Of a stretch of DNA of 64,000 nucleotides, positions 16,081 to 25,389 are shown one piece after another. Source of the DNA: Gp1-AA122 sp036378535 (GTDB taxonomy: Bacteria; Acidobacteriota; Terriglobia; Terriglobales; Acidobacteriaceae); contig DASUWH010000080.1 of the NCBI GenBank assembly GCA_036378535.1, positions 74,483 to 138,482 of the forward strand, given 5' to 3'. The position numbers and the translations under genes were made by a program. Each line of letters starts with the position of its first letter. Positions within the stretch are counted from its first letter, which is position 1. The notes under the pieces are model-generated. The model was not told the DNA's origin, did not search any database, and saw only the letters and a program-made list of their open reading frames with translations.

Positions 16081-18291
16081 TCAATAGCGAAAGCGGTATT
16101 TCACCTGCACGGACAACATCCGCGGATTGACAAAATGTGTTCCTCCGAAAGTGTTGCTGTTATCCAGCAGGTAACGCGAATTGGCCAGATTCAGCGCAGT
16201 CAAGCGTACGTTCCACTTTTCACGAAAGGTTTTTCCCAGGGAAAGGTCAAAGGTCGTATGCGAAGGCAGGTGTTCTGGTCCATCTCCGTTCAAGAATCCG
16301 GATCCATAACTCACGTCAAATGACGCCCAGCTGCTGCCCGGCAAGTCCGCGTTTATCCCCGTGCTGAGCGTGTCCCGCTGATCGTGGTCGAGAAAGTAAT
16401 AATCATTCTGCGGCGGCGCGAAGTCGGTCAGTCCCCCGGTGACGCCGCCAAATCCTCGCGCATACTGATGTGAGTACGCCAGGTGCCACTGCGCCCGTCC
16501 GCCCAGCCGTGGAGAACTGGCCACCGCCTCCCAGCCATGAATGCGCGCCCGCGCAATCGTTAAGGGGAAAAAGATATTCGAATTGCCTAGAACATCATGA
16601 TCGAAAAAGTTCTTCGCCGCGGTGCGGAAGTTATCGACCTCCAGGCTCCATCCCGCCAGCGGGATAGTGAGGCCGAACTCGTGCTGCTCATCACGCTCTC
16701 CGCGCAGAGGCAGGAATCCGAATCCCTGCTGCGCCGCCAGGTCAAGCAGCGGCCCGCCCACTGTGAGTAGCGGCGGCGCCTGGTAATAGCGTCCCCAGAA
16801 CGCCCGCGCTACCCAGCCCAGCCTGGGGATGCGAATCGCCGCGCCCAGCCGCGGGTCGGCCGCGTTCTCGGAAAGCGATCCCTCAAAATGCGTAAGCCGC
16901 AGACCTCCGTTCAGCGTCAGCCAACGGGTAGGCTTGTATTGATCCTCCAGGAAAATAGCCGAAACCGAACCCCCTAGGGTTTCCCGCTGGCGGAGCGAGG
17001 CAGCAGGATCGCTGGCCAGGGTCAGTCCGAAGAGTTGGTTGTCATGCGCCGCAAACGCCTGAATTCCTGCGTGCGCATTTTGCTTGCCCCGAGCCACCCC
17101 AGCCGAAACTACTCCCCCCCAATAATTGGAGCCGCGATCGTCTTCGGCGATCACCGGGCTGCCCGCCGGTCCGCCCATATAGTGTGCGCGGTTGAAGTGG
17201 TAGAACGGCGAGATCGTCCAAAGAACCCCATTCGCGCTGGTATGCAGCCAGGAGAAGTTGGCAAAATCGTCGCGCTCATCTTCCAGGTTGCGAATGCCGG
17301 CTGATTGCTGCTCGGGTGTATTCGGCACTTGAAAGTGGTCACCACGAGCCGAAGCCACCAGCCGCAACTGATCATTCGGGGTCTTGTTGAAAATGAGGGA
17401 CGTAAACCCGCTCAGCCCAGATGACTGGTCGTTGATAACGGCTGGCGTTGGAGTCTCCAGTCCCAGATCCGTTCGGTTAAAGGACAGACTGCCGTAATAG
17501 GCGAACCGCTGGGTATGGTCGCCGAAGCTGATCTGATCGTTCGTGGCGTTGAAGCTTCCGTAGCTGGCAACGATCTCGCCTTCACGATTGCGCTCGAATC
17601 CGGAGCGAGTTACCACATTGAACACGCCGTAGGCGCGATCGCCGTACTCGGCGTTGTAACCGCCGCGCTGCACTTCCAGATAATCAATGTCCTTGGGATC
17701 AAACTGCGGGCCCACATTCGAAGCGATATTGGTGTTCGGTACGGGGACTCCGTCCAGCAGCCATGAAACCTGGTGTCCGCCGCGAATGTGCAGCTGATCG
17801 TGAACCATATAAGCGCCAGGCGTGTAATCGGTGATCATGGCCAAGCTGTTGGTCTGATCCGCGCCCGGAGTCTTTTCAATCTGTTTGCGGTTAACGGTGT
17901 TCGAACTGGTGGACGATTCCGTATTGGCCGTGGCGGCGGTGTCCGTGACTTGAACCGTTTCGCTGTCGGCAGCGACCTTCAGGGCGACGTGCACGCTCAC
18001 TTCTCGACCGGAACCAACAGTGACTTTCTCCTGCCCCGGGCTGAAGCCGGGTACCTCCACAACTATGCGATAGTCCCCCAACTGAACGGCGTCAAAGCGG
18101 AACTCGCCGGCGTTGTCACTGGTGGTCGTTTTGGACCATTGCGAATCGACTGAATGCAAGGTGACTTGAGCGCCGGACACAGGACGGTGTTGCGGGTCAT
18201 GAATCAGCCCTCGTACCGTGCCGAAGGTGCTGGCTTGCGCAGAAAGCGCCAATGCCAGCGCCCCGCTGAGCAGCAGCGTGTAAAACCTCAT
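16081..18291 (-). CDS. TonB-dependent outer-membrane receptor
   Basis: 736 residues. Signal peptide (MRFYTLLLSGALALALSAQA), then a carboxypeptidase-regulatory-like beta-sandwich (about 23-105: GTVRGLIHDPQHRPVSGAQVTL, GEFRFDAVQLGDYRIVVEVPGF). Next comes a plug domain (about 125-235, with LHIRGGHQVSWLLDGVPVPN) and a beta-barrel that ends in the terminal aromatic VKYRFRY. These receptors import scarce nutrients such as siderophores, metals, B12 or glycans with energy from TonB-ExbBD. A Cys/His-rich exported protein lies 102 bp upstream in the same direction, and metal uptake is the first guess. No TonB or ExbB gene is here. Confidence 0.92.
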   Translation of the reverse strand: MRFYTLLLSGALALALSAQASTFGTVRGLIHDPQHRPVSGAQVTLHSVDSQWSKTTTSDNAGEFRFDAVQLGDYRIVVEVPGFSPGQEKVTVGSGREVSVHVALKVAADSETVQVTDTAATANTESSTSSNTVNRKQIEKTPGADQTNSLAMITDYTPGAYMVHDQLHIRGGHQVSWLLDGVPVPNTNIASNVGPQFDPKDIDYLEVQRGGYNAEYGDRAYGVFNVVTRSGFERNREGEIVASYGSFNATNDQISFGDHTQRFAYYGSLSFNRTDLGLETPTPAVINDQSSGLSGFTSLIFNKTPNDQLRLVASARGDHFQVPNTPEQQSAGIRNLEDERDDFANFSWLHTSANGVLWTISPFYHFNRAHYMGGPAGSPVIAEDDRGSNYWGGVVSAGVARGKQNAHAGIQAFAAHDNQLFGLTLASDPAASLRQRETLGGSVSAIFLEDQYKPTRWLTLNGGLRLTHFEGSLSENAADPRLGAAIRIPRLGWVARAFWGRYYQAPPLLTVGGPLLDLAAQQGFGFLPLRGERDEQHEFGLTIPLAGWSLEVDNFRTAAKNFFDHDVLGNSNIFFPLTIARARIHGWEAVASSPRLGGRAQWHLAYSHQYARGFGGVTGGLTDFAPPQNDYYFLDHDQRDTLSTGINADLPGSSWASFDVSYGSGFLNGDGPEHLPSHTTFDLSLGKTFREKWNVRLTALNLANSRYLLDNSNTFGGTHFVNPRMLSVQVKYRFRY

Positions 18292-18393
18292 CGAGCCTCC
18301 ACGGCCATTTGTGGGCGGACACCTAGTCCGCAGCGCGCGTTTTCAGGTACCCCAAGGCAGGGAGATGTAGATTGAAACTCTTGGGGTTAACAG

Positions 18394-18744
18394 CTAGAGA
18401 GTGAACCCCGCTGGAGGTGCGCGCCCGAAATGAGATTCCGATAAATGGGAGTGTTGGAGCGGAACATCGGCCAGGGCAAGCGTGGGTTCAATGTGTCTTT
18501 TTGCAGATAAGGTCAGCGGCAACGCTGCTTGCGCCCATTGTCGTCCGGTGAGCGATTGGCAGCAGCTGTGCTGAGCGCATCCCCCGGACGAAAGCGCGGG
18601 ATCTGCTTGTACGCCGTCACGGCAGTGGGATAGCTTGCGCAGGCAGCAGGCGTGTGGAGACTCTTGCGACAGCGCCATTGCTGTCGGCGCGAAGATCCCG
18701 GCAAGGATCACAACCAGCAGCGAACTTGCAATCAGGCGATGCAT
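18394..18744 (-). CDS. small exported Cys/His-rich protein
   Basis: 116 residues with a signal peptide (MHRLIASSLLVVILAGIFAPTAMALS). The mature part has two cysteine-rich clusters, HACCLRKLSHC and CAQHSCC, and further His residues (LQHSHLSESHF). I do not recognise a named family; small exported proteins of this type (DUF2946-like in layout) often accompany copper or other metal receptors. It stands immediately upstream of the TonB receptor, 102 bp apart on the same strand, so the pair is probably one transcription unit. A role in presenting or sensing a metal is an inference. Confidence 0.6.
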   Translation of the reverse strand: MHRLIASSLLVVILAGIFAPTAMALSQESPHACCLRKLSHCRDGVQADPALSSGGCAQHSCCQSLTGRQWAQAALPLTLSAKRHIEPTLALADVPLQHSHLSESHFGRAPPAGFTL

Positions 18745-19008
18745 GAAATCTCACACTGGCCCCACACCGCTGTTTAGGCTAATTTCTGCTACCAGCATAG
18801 GGTAGAGATAGCCTTTCCGCAAATAGGACAGACTGGAAGCAACTTCCGAGGGTTAGAACAAAACTCAGGTTCTTCGCCCAGACTAGCTGGCTACTGCAAA
18901 GGACTGTGTATGAATTGCCGCTCAGTATTCGTTACAACTACCCTTGTTTCTTTTCTCATCTTAGTTCGTTAGCCGGAAACGACGGCTGCACTGCATGGAG
19001 TTTGCAGA

Positions 19009-20049
19009 GTGAAAGTTGCCCTGATCGCGCCGCCCTTTATTTCTGTGCCCCCCGGAGAATACGGGGGTACGGAGCTGTTCATCGCTCAACTGTCCGAAGG
19101 ACTACAAAAAGCGGGCGCAGAGGTGGTTGTCTATGCTAATGGCGAATCGCGCGTCGGCGCTGAGGTTCGCTGGATCTACGAACGCTCGCAATGGCCGATC
19201 AAGGTGCAGGAAGAGGCGTGGCTGAAAGACTTGAATCACGAATCGTGGGCGGTGCGCGATGCCATCAACGACTGTGACGTGATTCACTTCCACACCGCCC
19301 AGGGGCTTGCCTTTTCTCGCTTTGCCTCACAGCCCTCGATCCTTACCCTGCACGGTCCCCATGACGCCAAGCTCAGCGAGTTTTACTCCCATCATCCTGA
19401 CGTGCATTACGTCTGCATCAGCGACGCCCAGTGCCATCAGGAATCCATGCCGCGCATGCGGACGATCCATCACGGCATTGATTTGTCTCAATATCAGCTG
19501 GTCGAGCACAAGCAGCAATATCTCAGTTTTATTGGAAGAATCGCGCCTATCAAGGGCACCCATATTGCCATCGAAGTAGCGCGCAGAACCGGAATCCCGC
19601 TGAAGATTGCCGGCGAAGTGCAGCCCATGTACCGGGAGTATTTTGAGGCGAAGATCAAACCCAAGATCGATGGCCAGCTGGTGCAGTATGTTGGCGCGGC
19701 CAATCTGCAATTAAAAAATGAATTGCTAGGTAACTCCATGGCGATGTTGTTTCCCATCCAGTGGAACGAACCTTTTGGCTTGGTTATGGTCGAGGCAATG
19801 GCGTGCGGTACTCCCGTGCTGGCCATGCCGGGCGGTTCGGTCCCCGAAGTGATCGAGAACGGAGTATCCGGATACGTGTGCCGGACGGTACCTCAAATGG
19901 TCAAGCAGGTGGGTGACTTGCATTTCGATCCACACGCCGTAAGAAAATACGCAGAAGATAATTTCTCGCTGCAACGAATGGTGCGAGACTACCTCGCGCT
20001 CTACGAAGACGCGCTGACAGAAAAAGCGGAGGCCCGACGAATCGCGTAG
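19009..20049 (+). CDS. GT4 family glycosyltransferase
   Basis: 346 residues from GTG 19009. The GT-B fold of family GT4 shows in the N-terminal glycine-rich loop (PPGEYGGTELFIAQL), the central SFIGRIAPIKGTHIAIEVA strand-turn and the C-terminal donor-binding motif EPFGLVMVEAMACGTPVLAMPGGSVPE (EX7E type). It transfers a nucleotide-activated sugar to an unknown acceptor. It stands alone, so its pathway is not shown, and the cell-surface sugar genes 35 kb downstream are not linked to it. The upstream 264 bases hold no other gene. Confidence 0.9.
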   Translation: MKVALIAPPFISVPPGEYGGTELFIAQLSEGLQKAGAEVVVYANGESRVGAEVRWIYERSQWPIKVQEEAWLKDLNHESWAVRDAINDCDVIHFHTAQGLAFSRFASQPSILTLHGPHDAKLSEFYSHHPDVHYVCISDAQCHQESMPRMRTIHHGIDLSQYQLVEHKQQYLSFIGRIAPIKGTHIAIEVARRTGIPLKIAGEVQPMYREYFEAKIKPKIDGQLVQYVGAANLQLKNELLGNSMAMLFPIQWNEPFGLVMVEAMACGTPVLAMPGGSVPEVIENGVSGYVCRTVPQMVKQVGDLHFDPHAVRKYAEDNFSLQRMVRDYLALYEDALTEKAEARRIA

Positions 20050-20065
20050 CGATGCCCACGCTCAC

Positions 20066-20130
20066 GTAGGGACGGCCGCCCCCGCCGTCGAGGTCGAGCG
20101 AAGCTCGGCTATGCTCTCGGCCATCGCTAC
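20066..20130. repeat. palindromic repeat, GTAGGGACGGCCGCC...CTACG type
   Basis: GTAGGGACGGCCGCC, then GAGCGAAGCTCGG and CATCGCTACG. Copies with the same terminal GTAGG/CTACG and internal GCGAAGC core lie at 41056 and elsewhere. Confidence 0.7.
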
Positions 20131-20271
20131 GATCCTGAGTTGAGCCACAAAAATCCCGTGTGTTAGCATCTTAAGTTTCCGCAGGCTCTCCCGGTTCGGC
20201 CTGTCATGTTCTCTTCTTAATCCTGATCAGTCCGAAGCCCGATTCGGGAGCGCCGCTGGCCATGGACTAAA

Positions 20272-20320
20272 AACGGATCGTCAGATCTGATCCGCGGAAA
20301 TCCGTGCAAATCTGTGGCCG
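20272..20320. repeat. dispersed repeat, GATCTGATCCGCGGAAATCCGTG type
   Basis: Sits about 30 bases before the EF-G-like gene. The block GATCCGCGGAAATCCGTGCAA recurs with changes at 16041, 35284 and 55403. The 301 bases between the GT4 gene and the EF-G-like gene hold only this and the 20066 repeat. Confidence 0.65.
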
Positions 20321-20350
20321 AAAGCAGTTGCAACCTGAAGGAGTCAATCC

Positions 20351-22456
20351 GTGAAAGTCTACGACAGTGCAAACATACGTAATGTAGTTTTGGTCGGCCA
20401 CGGTAAAGCGGGCAAGACTTCCCTGGTCTCGGCCATGCTTTACACCTCCGGGGCAACACAAAGGCTGGGACGCGTGGATGATGGCAGCGCCCCCACCGAT
20501 TATGACGACGAGGAAATTGCCCGCCAGATGTCGATCTCCACCGGCGTGGCCTATGCGGAGTGGAACAAGACCAAGATCAATTTACTCGACACGCCCGGTT
20601 TCAATATGTTCGTGCATGAAGCCAAGATGATGCTGCCGGCCGTGGAAGCGGCGTTGGTGGTAGTGGACGGGGTTGCGGGCGTGGAGGTCATCACCGAGCG
20701 CGTGTGGGGCTACTGCGATGAAGTGAGCATGCCGCGCATGATCGTGGTCAGCCGCATGGACCGCGAGCGCGCCGACGCTAATCGCGTACTGGAATCGTTG
20801 AGCAAGAGTTTTGGCCGGCAAGTGATGCCGCTGCAGTTGCCGGTCGGCAGCGAGAAAAGCTTATCCGGAATCATCGACCTGGTCCGCATGAAGGAACGCA
20901 ATTACGAAATGGGCGGCAACGGAAAGGGCAAGGAGGGCGAAATTCCGGCCAATCTCAAAGACACCGCCCAGGAATGGCACGAGAAGCTGGTGGAACTGGT
21001 CGCCGAAGGGAATGACGCCTTAATGGAGGAGTTCTTCGATAAGGGCACCATCCCGGAAGAGCACCTCGTTCCAGCCTTGCACGAGGCGATTCGTGAAGAC
21101 CGCATCTTCCCGGTGCTCTTCGCTTCCGGTCTCGGAAATATCGGCGCGGACGAATTGATGGACTTTGTTGTGGACTACCTGCCTGCGCCGACGGAGCGCG
21201 CTCCGTCTCGCGGACAGGTCACGTCCGGCAATGGCGAGCCGCCCTCGCGCAAGATGGATGACTCCGAGACACCTTCGCTCTTCGTTTTCAAAACGATTTC
21301 TGATCCCTTTGCGGGCAGGATTTCCTACTTCAAAGTCATGTCGGGCGTCATCAAGAACGATGCCAGCGTGCAGAACTTCACCCGCAATACGGCCGAAAAG
21401 CTGGCGCACATCTCCATCATGCAAGGAAAGACGGCTGTCCCAATCACCGAACTGCACGCGGGCGACATTGGCGCCGTAGCGAAGCTGAAGGACACGCTGA
21501 CCGGGGACACGCTGGGCGATAAATCTGCGTCCATTCAATACGCGCCTGTGCGCCTGCCGGAGCCGGCGATCACCTTTGCGATCGAGCCCAAGAGCCGCGC
21601 TGATGAAGACAAGCTCGGCGTCGGCATTCACAAGCTCATGGAAGAAGACGCTATGCTGCGTTTCTTCCGCGATCCGCAAACCAAGGAGTTCCTGATCGCA
21701 GGCACTGGGCAGCAACACATCGAGGTAGTCGTTTCCAAGATGAAGAAGCGCTACCACACCGAAGTGAACTTGAAAGCGCCCAAGGTCCCGTATCGCGAGA
21801 CCATTCGCGGCAAGGCCGACGTGCAGGGGCGGCACAAGAAGCAGACTGGCGGACACGGCCAATACGGCGACTGCAAAATCAAAATGGAGCCGCTGCCGCG
21901 GGGCGCGGAATTTGAATTTGTGAATGACATCTTCGGCGGCGCCATTCCGAGGAACTTTATTCCCGCCGTGGAGAAAGGCATCAAAGATGCCGCCGCCCGT
22001 GGCTATCTTGCCGGTTTCCCGGTGGTTGATTTCAGAGTCGTGCTTTATGACGGCTCTTATCACGACGTCGATTCCAACGATCTTTCCTTCCAGATGGCCG
22101 GCCGCATTGCTTTCAAGAAAGCCATGGAGCAGGCCAAGCCCACGCTGCTGGAGCCGATCATGGTGGTTGAGATCAATGTGCCCGACGAATTTGCCGGCTC
22201 GATCATGGGCGATCTGAACGGCCGCCGTGGCCGCATTCAGGGCATGGACAACCGTGGGGGGAATACGATCGTGAAAGCAGAAGTGCCCATGGCAGAGATG
22301 CTGACGTATGGCGTCGACCTCACTTCCATGACGCAAGGCCGCGGCAGCTTCAACATGGAAATGCATCATTACGATATTGTTCCGCAAATGCTCCAGGAAA
22401 AGATCATCTCCAAAGCGAAAGCGGAGCGTGGTGAGCAGCCGGAGGAAGAAGAGTAG
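20351..22456 (+). CDS. EF-G-like translational GTPase
   Basis: 701 residues from GTG 20351. All EF-G domains are present: G domain (1-275), domain II (about 300-385), domains III-V with GHGQYGDCKIKMEPL and the C-terminal GRRGRIQGMDNRG. The P-loop is GHGKAGKTS (residues 16-24) and G3 is DTPGFNMF. The usual G4 NKxD is SRMD (134-137), and the switch I stretch (DDEEIARQMSIS) differs from the ERGITI of canonical EF-G. This points to the FusA2/EF-G-like paralogue group, not the housekeeping EF-G found with rpsL/rpsG. The role is unknown and could be in ribosome recycling or stress. The C-terminus is acidic (EQPEEEE). Confidence 0.88.
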   Translation: MKVYDSANIRNVVLVGHGKAGKTSLVSAMLYTSGATQRLGRVDDGSAPTDYDDEEIARQMSISTGVAYAEWNKTKINLLDTPGFNMFVHEAKMMLPAVEAALVVVDGVAGVEVITERVWGYCDEVSMPRMIVVSRMDRERADANRVLESLSKSFGRQVMPLQLPVGSEKSLSGIIDLVRMKERNYEMGGNGKGKEGEIPANLKDTAQEWHEKLVELVAEGNDALMEEFFDKGTIPEEHLVPALHEAIREDRIFPVLFASGLGNIGADELMDFVVDYLPAPTERAPSRGQVTSGNGEPPSRKMDDSETPSLFVFKTISDPFAGRISYFKVMSGVIKNDASVQNFTRNTAEKLAHISIMQGKTAVPITELHAGDIGAVAKLKDTLTGDTLGDKSASIQYAPVRLPEPAITFAIEPKSRADEDKLGVGIHKLMEEDAMLRFFRDPQTKEFLIAGTGQQHIEVVVSKMKKRYHTEVNLKAPKVPYRETIRGKADVQGRHKKQTGGHGQYGDCKIKMEPLPRGAEFEFVNDIFGGAIPRNFIPAVEKGIKDAAARGYLAGFPVVDFRVVLYDGSYHDVDSNDLSFQMAGRIAFKKAMEQAKPTLLEPIMVVEINVPDEFAGSIMGDLNGRRGRIQGMDNRGGNTIVKAEVPMAEMLTYGVDLTSMTQGRGSFNMEMHHYDIVPQMLQEKIISKAKAERGEQPEEEE

Positions 22457-22540
22457 AAATTCTTGCCTGTTGCCAAAAGGTAACCTGCTGTAGCAGGATT
22501 GCAACGCAGCGTTTCTTGAATTCAAGCCGGGAGGCTAGAC

Positions 22541-22840
22541 ATGAAAGTTGCCAAGGCAGGTTTTCTTCTCTTCGCAATACTGGGACTTCTGGTAGCGGTG
22601 AGCGCCGCGCAAGATGCCGGGGCAGATGTTTTTAAAACCAAGTGCGCAGTCTGTCACGGTGCCGACGGGGGAGGGAAGATTGGCCCAAACCTAAAAACAA
22701 TCAAGCTCGGCGAAGGCGATATTGTTGCACTTCTAAGCAAAGGCGAGGACGCCCGCAAGATGCCGCACAAGAAGCCGATCAGCGGGCTGACTGAAGACCA
22801 GGTGAAAGCGGTCGCGCATTACGTGAAGAGCCTGAAATAA
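22541..22840 (+). CDS. small exported class I cytochrome c
   Basis: 99 residues with a signal peptide (cleavage near SAAQ). One haem c site: Cys35, Cys38 and His39 in CAVCHG. The sixth ligand is probably Met74 in ARKMPHK. The rest has the usual small cytochrome c layout (IGPNLKTI, LTEDQVKAVAHYVKSLK). It carries electrons in the periplasm; the partner is not in the window. A strong ribosome site, GGGAGG, precedes the ATG, and a hairpin terminator follows. Confidence 0.9.
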   Translation: MKVAKAGFLLFAILGLLVAVSAAQDAGADVFKTKCAVCHGADGGGKIGPNLKTIKLGEGDIVALLSKGEDARKMPHKKPISGLTEDQVKAVAHYVKSLK

Positions 22841-22865
22841 AATTTGGCCGCACCGAATTCTTTCG

Positions 22866-22895
22866 GGCGCCGTGGCATACGGCGCCTAATTTTAT
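22866..22895 (+). terminator. terminator after cytochrome c gene
   Basis: GGCGCCGT at 22866-22873 pairs with ACGGCGCC at 22879-22886 (8 bp stem, 5-base loop), followed by TAATTTTATT. Confidence 0.85.
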
Positions 22896-23171
22896 TGCGA
22901 CCAGATGTATCAGGAAGGAGTCCGCTAGTATCAGTTGTTAGGGATGCATCCCCGCAAACCGTCCGAATAGCCAACCCCTGAAGGGAATCGAGTCGACCAA
23001 TGGCTCAAGGGAAATCACCGGCTCAGGGAAACAGCCCACGCCGGAGCCGCTGCCGGGTTGACTCAAGCGCGATACCAGCCCGCGAAGCGGACGGAATTCA
23101 TTAACCCAGCGCGTAAGCGTTGGGTAGCAAGCCCGAAAACAAAGCCAGCCCATCAGGGGCGCCACGACCCC
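22896..23171. repeat. intergenic region with dispersed repeat
   Basis: Between the cytochrome terminator and the glnS end there is no supported gene; a 75-codon minus-strand frame here looks spurious. Bases 23076-23165 hold AGCCCGCGAAGCGGACG and TTAACCCAGCGCGTAAGCGTTGGGTA, closely related to 59407-59490 (AGCCCGCAGTGCGG, TTAGCCCAGCGCGTACTCGC). This is a REP-like family with an internal hairpin. Confidence 0.6.
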
Positions 23172-24884
23172 TTACCCCCGCTGCCCCTTCTCGATCTTGG
23201 CCCACGTATCCTTCAACGCCACGGTCCGGTTAAACACCGGCTTGCCGGGAGTCGAATCCGTATCCACGCAAAAATATCCAATACGTTCGAACTGGTATCG
23301 GCTCTCGACCCTCGGCGCCGCCAAAGACGGTTCGACTTTGGCATCATTCACAATCTCCAGCGAATTCGGATTCAGGTTGGCCGTGAAATCCTGGCCTCCT
23401 TCTACCTCGTTCGGATCGGGCTTGCTGAAGAGCTTGTCATAGATGCGTACCTCCGCATCTACCGCATGCGCCGCCGAAACCCAGTGGATCGTCGATTTTA
23501 CTTTCCGCCCATCTGGCGCGTTGCCGCCCCGGGTCGCAGGATCGTAGGTGCAGTGCACCTCCACCACTTCTCCTTTCTCGTTCTTCACCACCCCCACGCA
23601 AGTCACGAGGTAACCGTAACGCAACCGCACTTCCCGCCCCGGCGACAACCGGTAATACTGCTTGGGGGGATTTTCGCGGAAATCGTCCTGCTCGATATAC
23701 AACACCCGCGAGAACGGCACTTTGCGCGTGCCCGCGTGCGGGTCCTCGGGATTGTTCACCGCGTCCATCTCTTCGACTTGGCCTTCGGGATAGTTATCAA
23801 TGACAAGCTTAAGCGGACGCAGAACCGCCATGACCCGGGGGGAGCGCCTGTTCAGATCCTCGCGCACGAAGTGCTCGAGCATTTCCAGCTCGATCGTGCC
23901 ATTCGTTTTGGTTACACCGATGGACGCGCAGAAATTGCGCAGCGCTTCCGGCGTGAAACCACGCCGCCGAATGCCTACAAGCGTGGGCATGCGCGGATCA
24001 TCCCAACCCCGCACCAAACCTTCGTTCACGAGGCGCAGAAGCTTGCGTTTGCTCAGCAAGGTATAGGTGAGGTTGAGGCGGTCGAATTCGATCTGCTGCG
24101 AGGGGAAAATACCGAGCTGTTCGATGAACCAGTTGTAGAGCGGGCGATGGTCCTCGAACTCAAGTGTGCACATCGAGTGCGTGACCCGCTCCATGGAATC
24201 CGACTGCCCGTGTGCATAGTCGTACATCGGATAGATGCACCACTTGTTCCCGGTACGGTGATGCGCAGCATGCAGGATGCGGTACATCACCGGGTCACGC
24301 ATGTTCAGGTTCGGCGATGCCATGTCGATCTTCGCCCGTAGCGTGCGTGAGCCATCGGGGAACTCGCCGGCTCGCATACGCTCAAAGAGGGTGAGATTCT
24401 CTTCCACTGAGCGGTTGCGATAAGGACTTTCCGTGCCTGGCTTCGTCAAGGTGCCACGGTATTCTCTGATCTGGTCGGCCGAGAGGTCGTCCACATAGGC
24501 CTTCCCCGCCTTGATGAGCTGGATGGCCCACGCGTACAGCTGGTCGAAGTAGTCCGACGCGTAGTACAGGCCATCCCAGTGGTAGCCCAGCCATTTGACG
24601 CTGTCCTCGATGGATTCGACGTACTCGGTCTCTTCCTTGGTGGGATTGGTGTCGTCAAAGCGCAGGTTGGTGTGCCCGCCAAACTCGTCGGCCAAGCCAA
24701 AGTCCAGATAGATCGCCTTGGCGTGTCCGATATGCAGATAGCCGTTGGGCTCGGGGGGAAACCGGGTTTGTACCCGGCCGCCATATTTATTGGTTTCGAG
24801 ATCACGGACGATGATGTCGCGAACAAAATTCGAGGCACCGGGCGACTTGCCGGGGGCCGGCTGGGGATTGGCGTTCATACGCAA
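23172..24884 (-). CDS. glnS: glutaminyl-tRNA synthetase
   Basis: 570 residues. It charges tRNA-Gln with glutamine using ATP. The class I HIGH motif is HIGH in PNGYLHIGHAKAIY near residue 50, and the KMSKS-like loop is LLSKRKL near 275. The GlnRS-specific region FPPEPNGYLH and the long C-terminal beta-barrel anticodon-binding domain (from about 345) are present. Presence of GlnRS means direct charging of tRNA-Gln; gltX is 0.5 kb upstream. A second Met at codon 3 is an alternative start. Confidence 0.96.
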   Translation of the reverse strand: MRMNANPQPAPGKSPGASNFVRDIIVRDLETNKYGGRVQTRFPPEPNGYLHIGHAKAIYLDFGLADEFGGHTNLRFDDTNPTKEETEYVESIEDSVKWLGYHWDGLYYASDYFDQLYAWAIQLIKAGKAYVDDLSADQIREYRGTLTKPGTESPYRNRSVEENLTLFERMRAGEFPDGSRTLRAKIDMASPNLNMRDPVMYRILHAAHHRTGNKWCIYPMYDYAHGQSDSMERVTHSMCTLEFEDHRPLYNWFIEQLGIFPSQQIEFDRLNLTYTLLSKRKLLRLVNEGLVRGWDDPRMPTLVGIRRRGFTPEALRNFCASIGVTKTNGTIELEMLEHFVREDLNRRSPRVMAVLRPLKLVIDNYPEGQVEEMDAVNNPEDPHAGTRKVPFSRVLYIEQDDFRENPPKQYYRLSPGREVRLRYGYLVTCVGVVKNEKGEVVEVHCTYDPATRGGNAPDGRKVKSTIHWVSAAHAVDAEVRIYDKLFSKPDPNEVEGGQDFTANLNPNSLEIVNDAKVEPSLAAPRVESRYQFERIGYFCVDTDSTPGKPVFNRTVALKDTWAKIEKGQRG

Positions 24885-24976
24885 ATTTTATTTTACACAG
24901 GAGACCGCCGAAGCAGGTTCGAGTGTTCGCAACATTGGGCTGACTGACGCTGTGTTTGGAAGAATGAAACACACAG

Positions 24977-25069
24977 TGTCATCCCAGCCAAGCGAGGGAT
25001 CTGGGTTCTGGCCGGCACGGGCATCATGCCGAGAAAAAACCTGGGTCCCCCGCTGCGCTCGGGATTACA
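24977..25069. repeat. inverted dispersed repeat, GTCATCCC...GGGATTAC type
   Basis: GTCATCCCAGCCAAGCGAGGGATCTGGG on the left and AACCTGGGTCCCCCGCTGCGCTCGGGATTAC on the right form an imperfect long hairpin. Same family as 9300-9441 and 43109-43155. Confidence 0.75.
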
Positions 25070-25092
25070 ACGTTAAATTCGGGAGACAGGTT

Positions 25093-25299
25093 TCAGGCGG
25101 CTTGTTTATTGCGCTTACGAGGCCCTTTTTCCTGCAGAGCGATGTCCGCGAGCCGCTTGAACCGGGTCTCATCTTCGTTGTCTTCCGATGGTTCGGGGAT
25201 GGGCTGGAAGCTTTCCGGGGTCAGGGCAGCGGGCTCCGCCTGATGCCACCATTTGGGCGGGTGGCTGTACAACTTGCCAAGGCGGGGCGTCTTAGCCAT
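25093..25299 (-). CDS. small hypothetical protein
   Basis: 68 residues, MAKTPRLGKLYSHPPKWW at the start. Pro- and charge-rich, with no membrane helix and a basic end (EKGPRKRNKQAA). Located between gltX and glnS on the same strand. I do not recognise it; the frame is open and its composition is not obviously repeat-derived, so it may be a real small gene, but the support is weak. Confidence 0.4.
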   Translation of the reverse strand: MAKTPRLGKLYSHPPKWWHQAEPAALTPESFQPIPEPSEDNEDETRFKRLADIALQEKGPRKRNKQAA

Positions 25300-25389
25300 A
25301 AATCAGCTCTAGTATGGCCGCCTGCGCTTCTACTTTCGATACCGTTCATTCTGTATTTTCAGAGTTGCTGAAGTGGAAAAACTCAGGTG

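Noticed and set aside
21020..22525. 501-codon minus-strand frame opposite the EF-G-like gene
   Set aside because: The plus-strand protein has all EF-G domains; the opposite frame is a high G+C shadow.
22938..23165. 75-codon minus-strand frame after the cytochrome c gene
   Set aside because: Lies on a dispersed repeat and has no ribosome site; similar peptides would come from any copy of the repeat.
23058..24341. 427-codon plus-strand frame opposite glnS
   Set aside because: glnS has the HIGH and KMSKS-type motifs; the opposite frame has no recognisable features.
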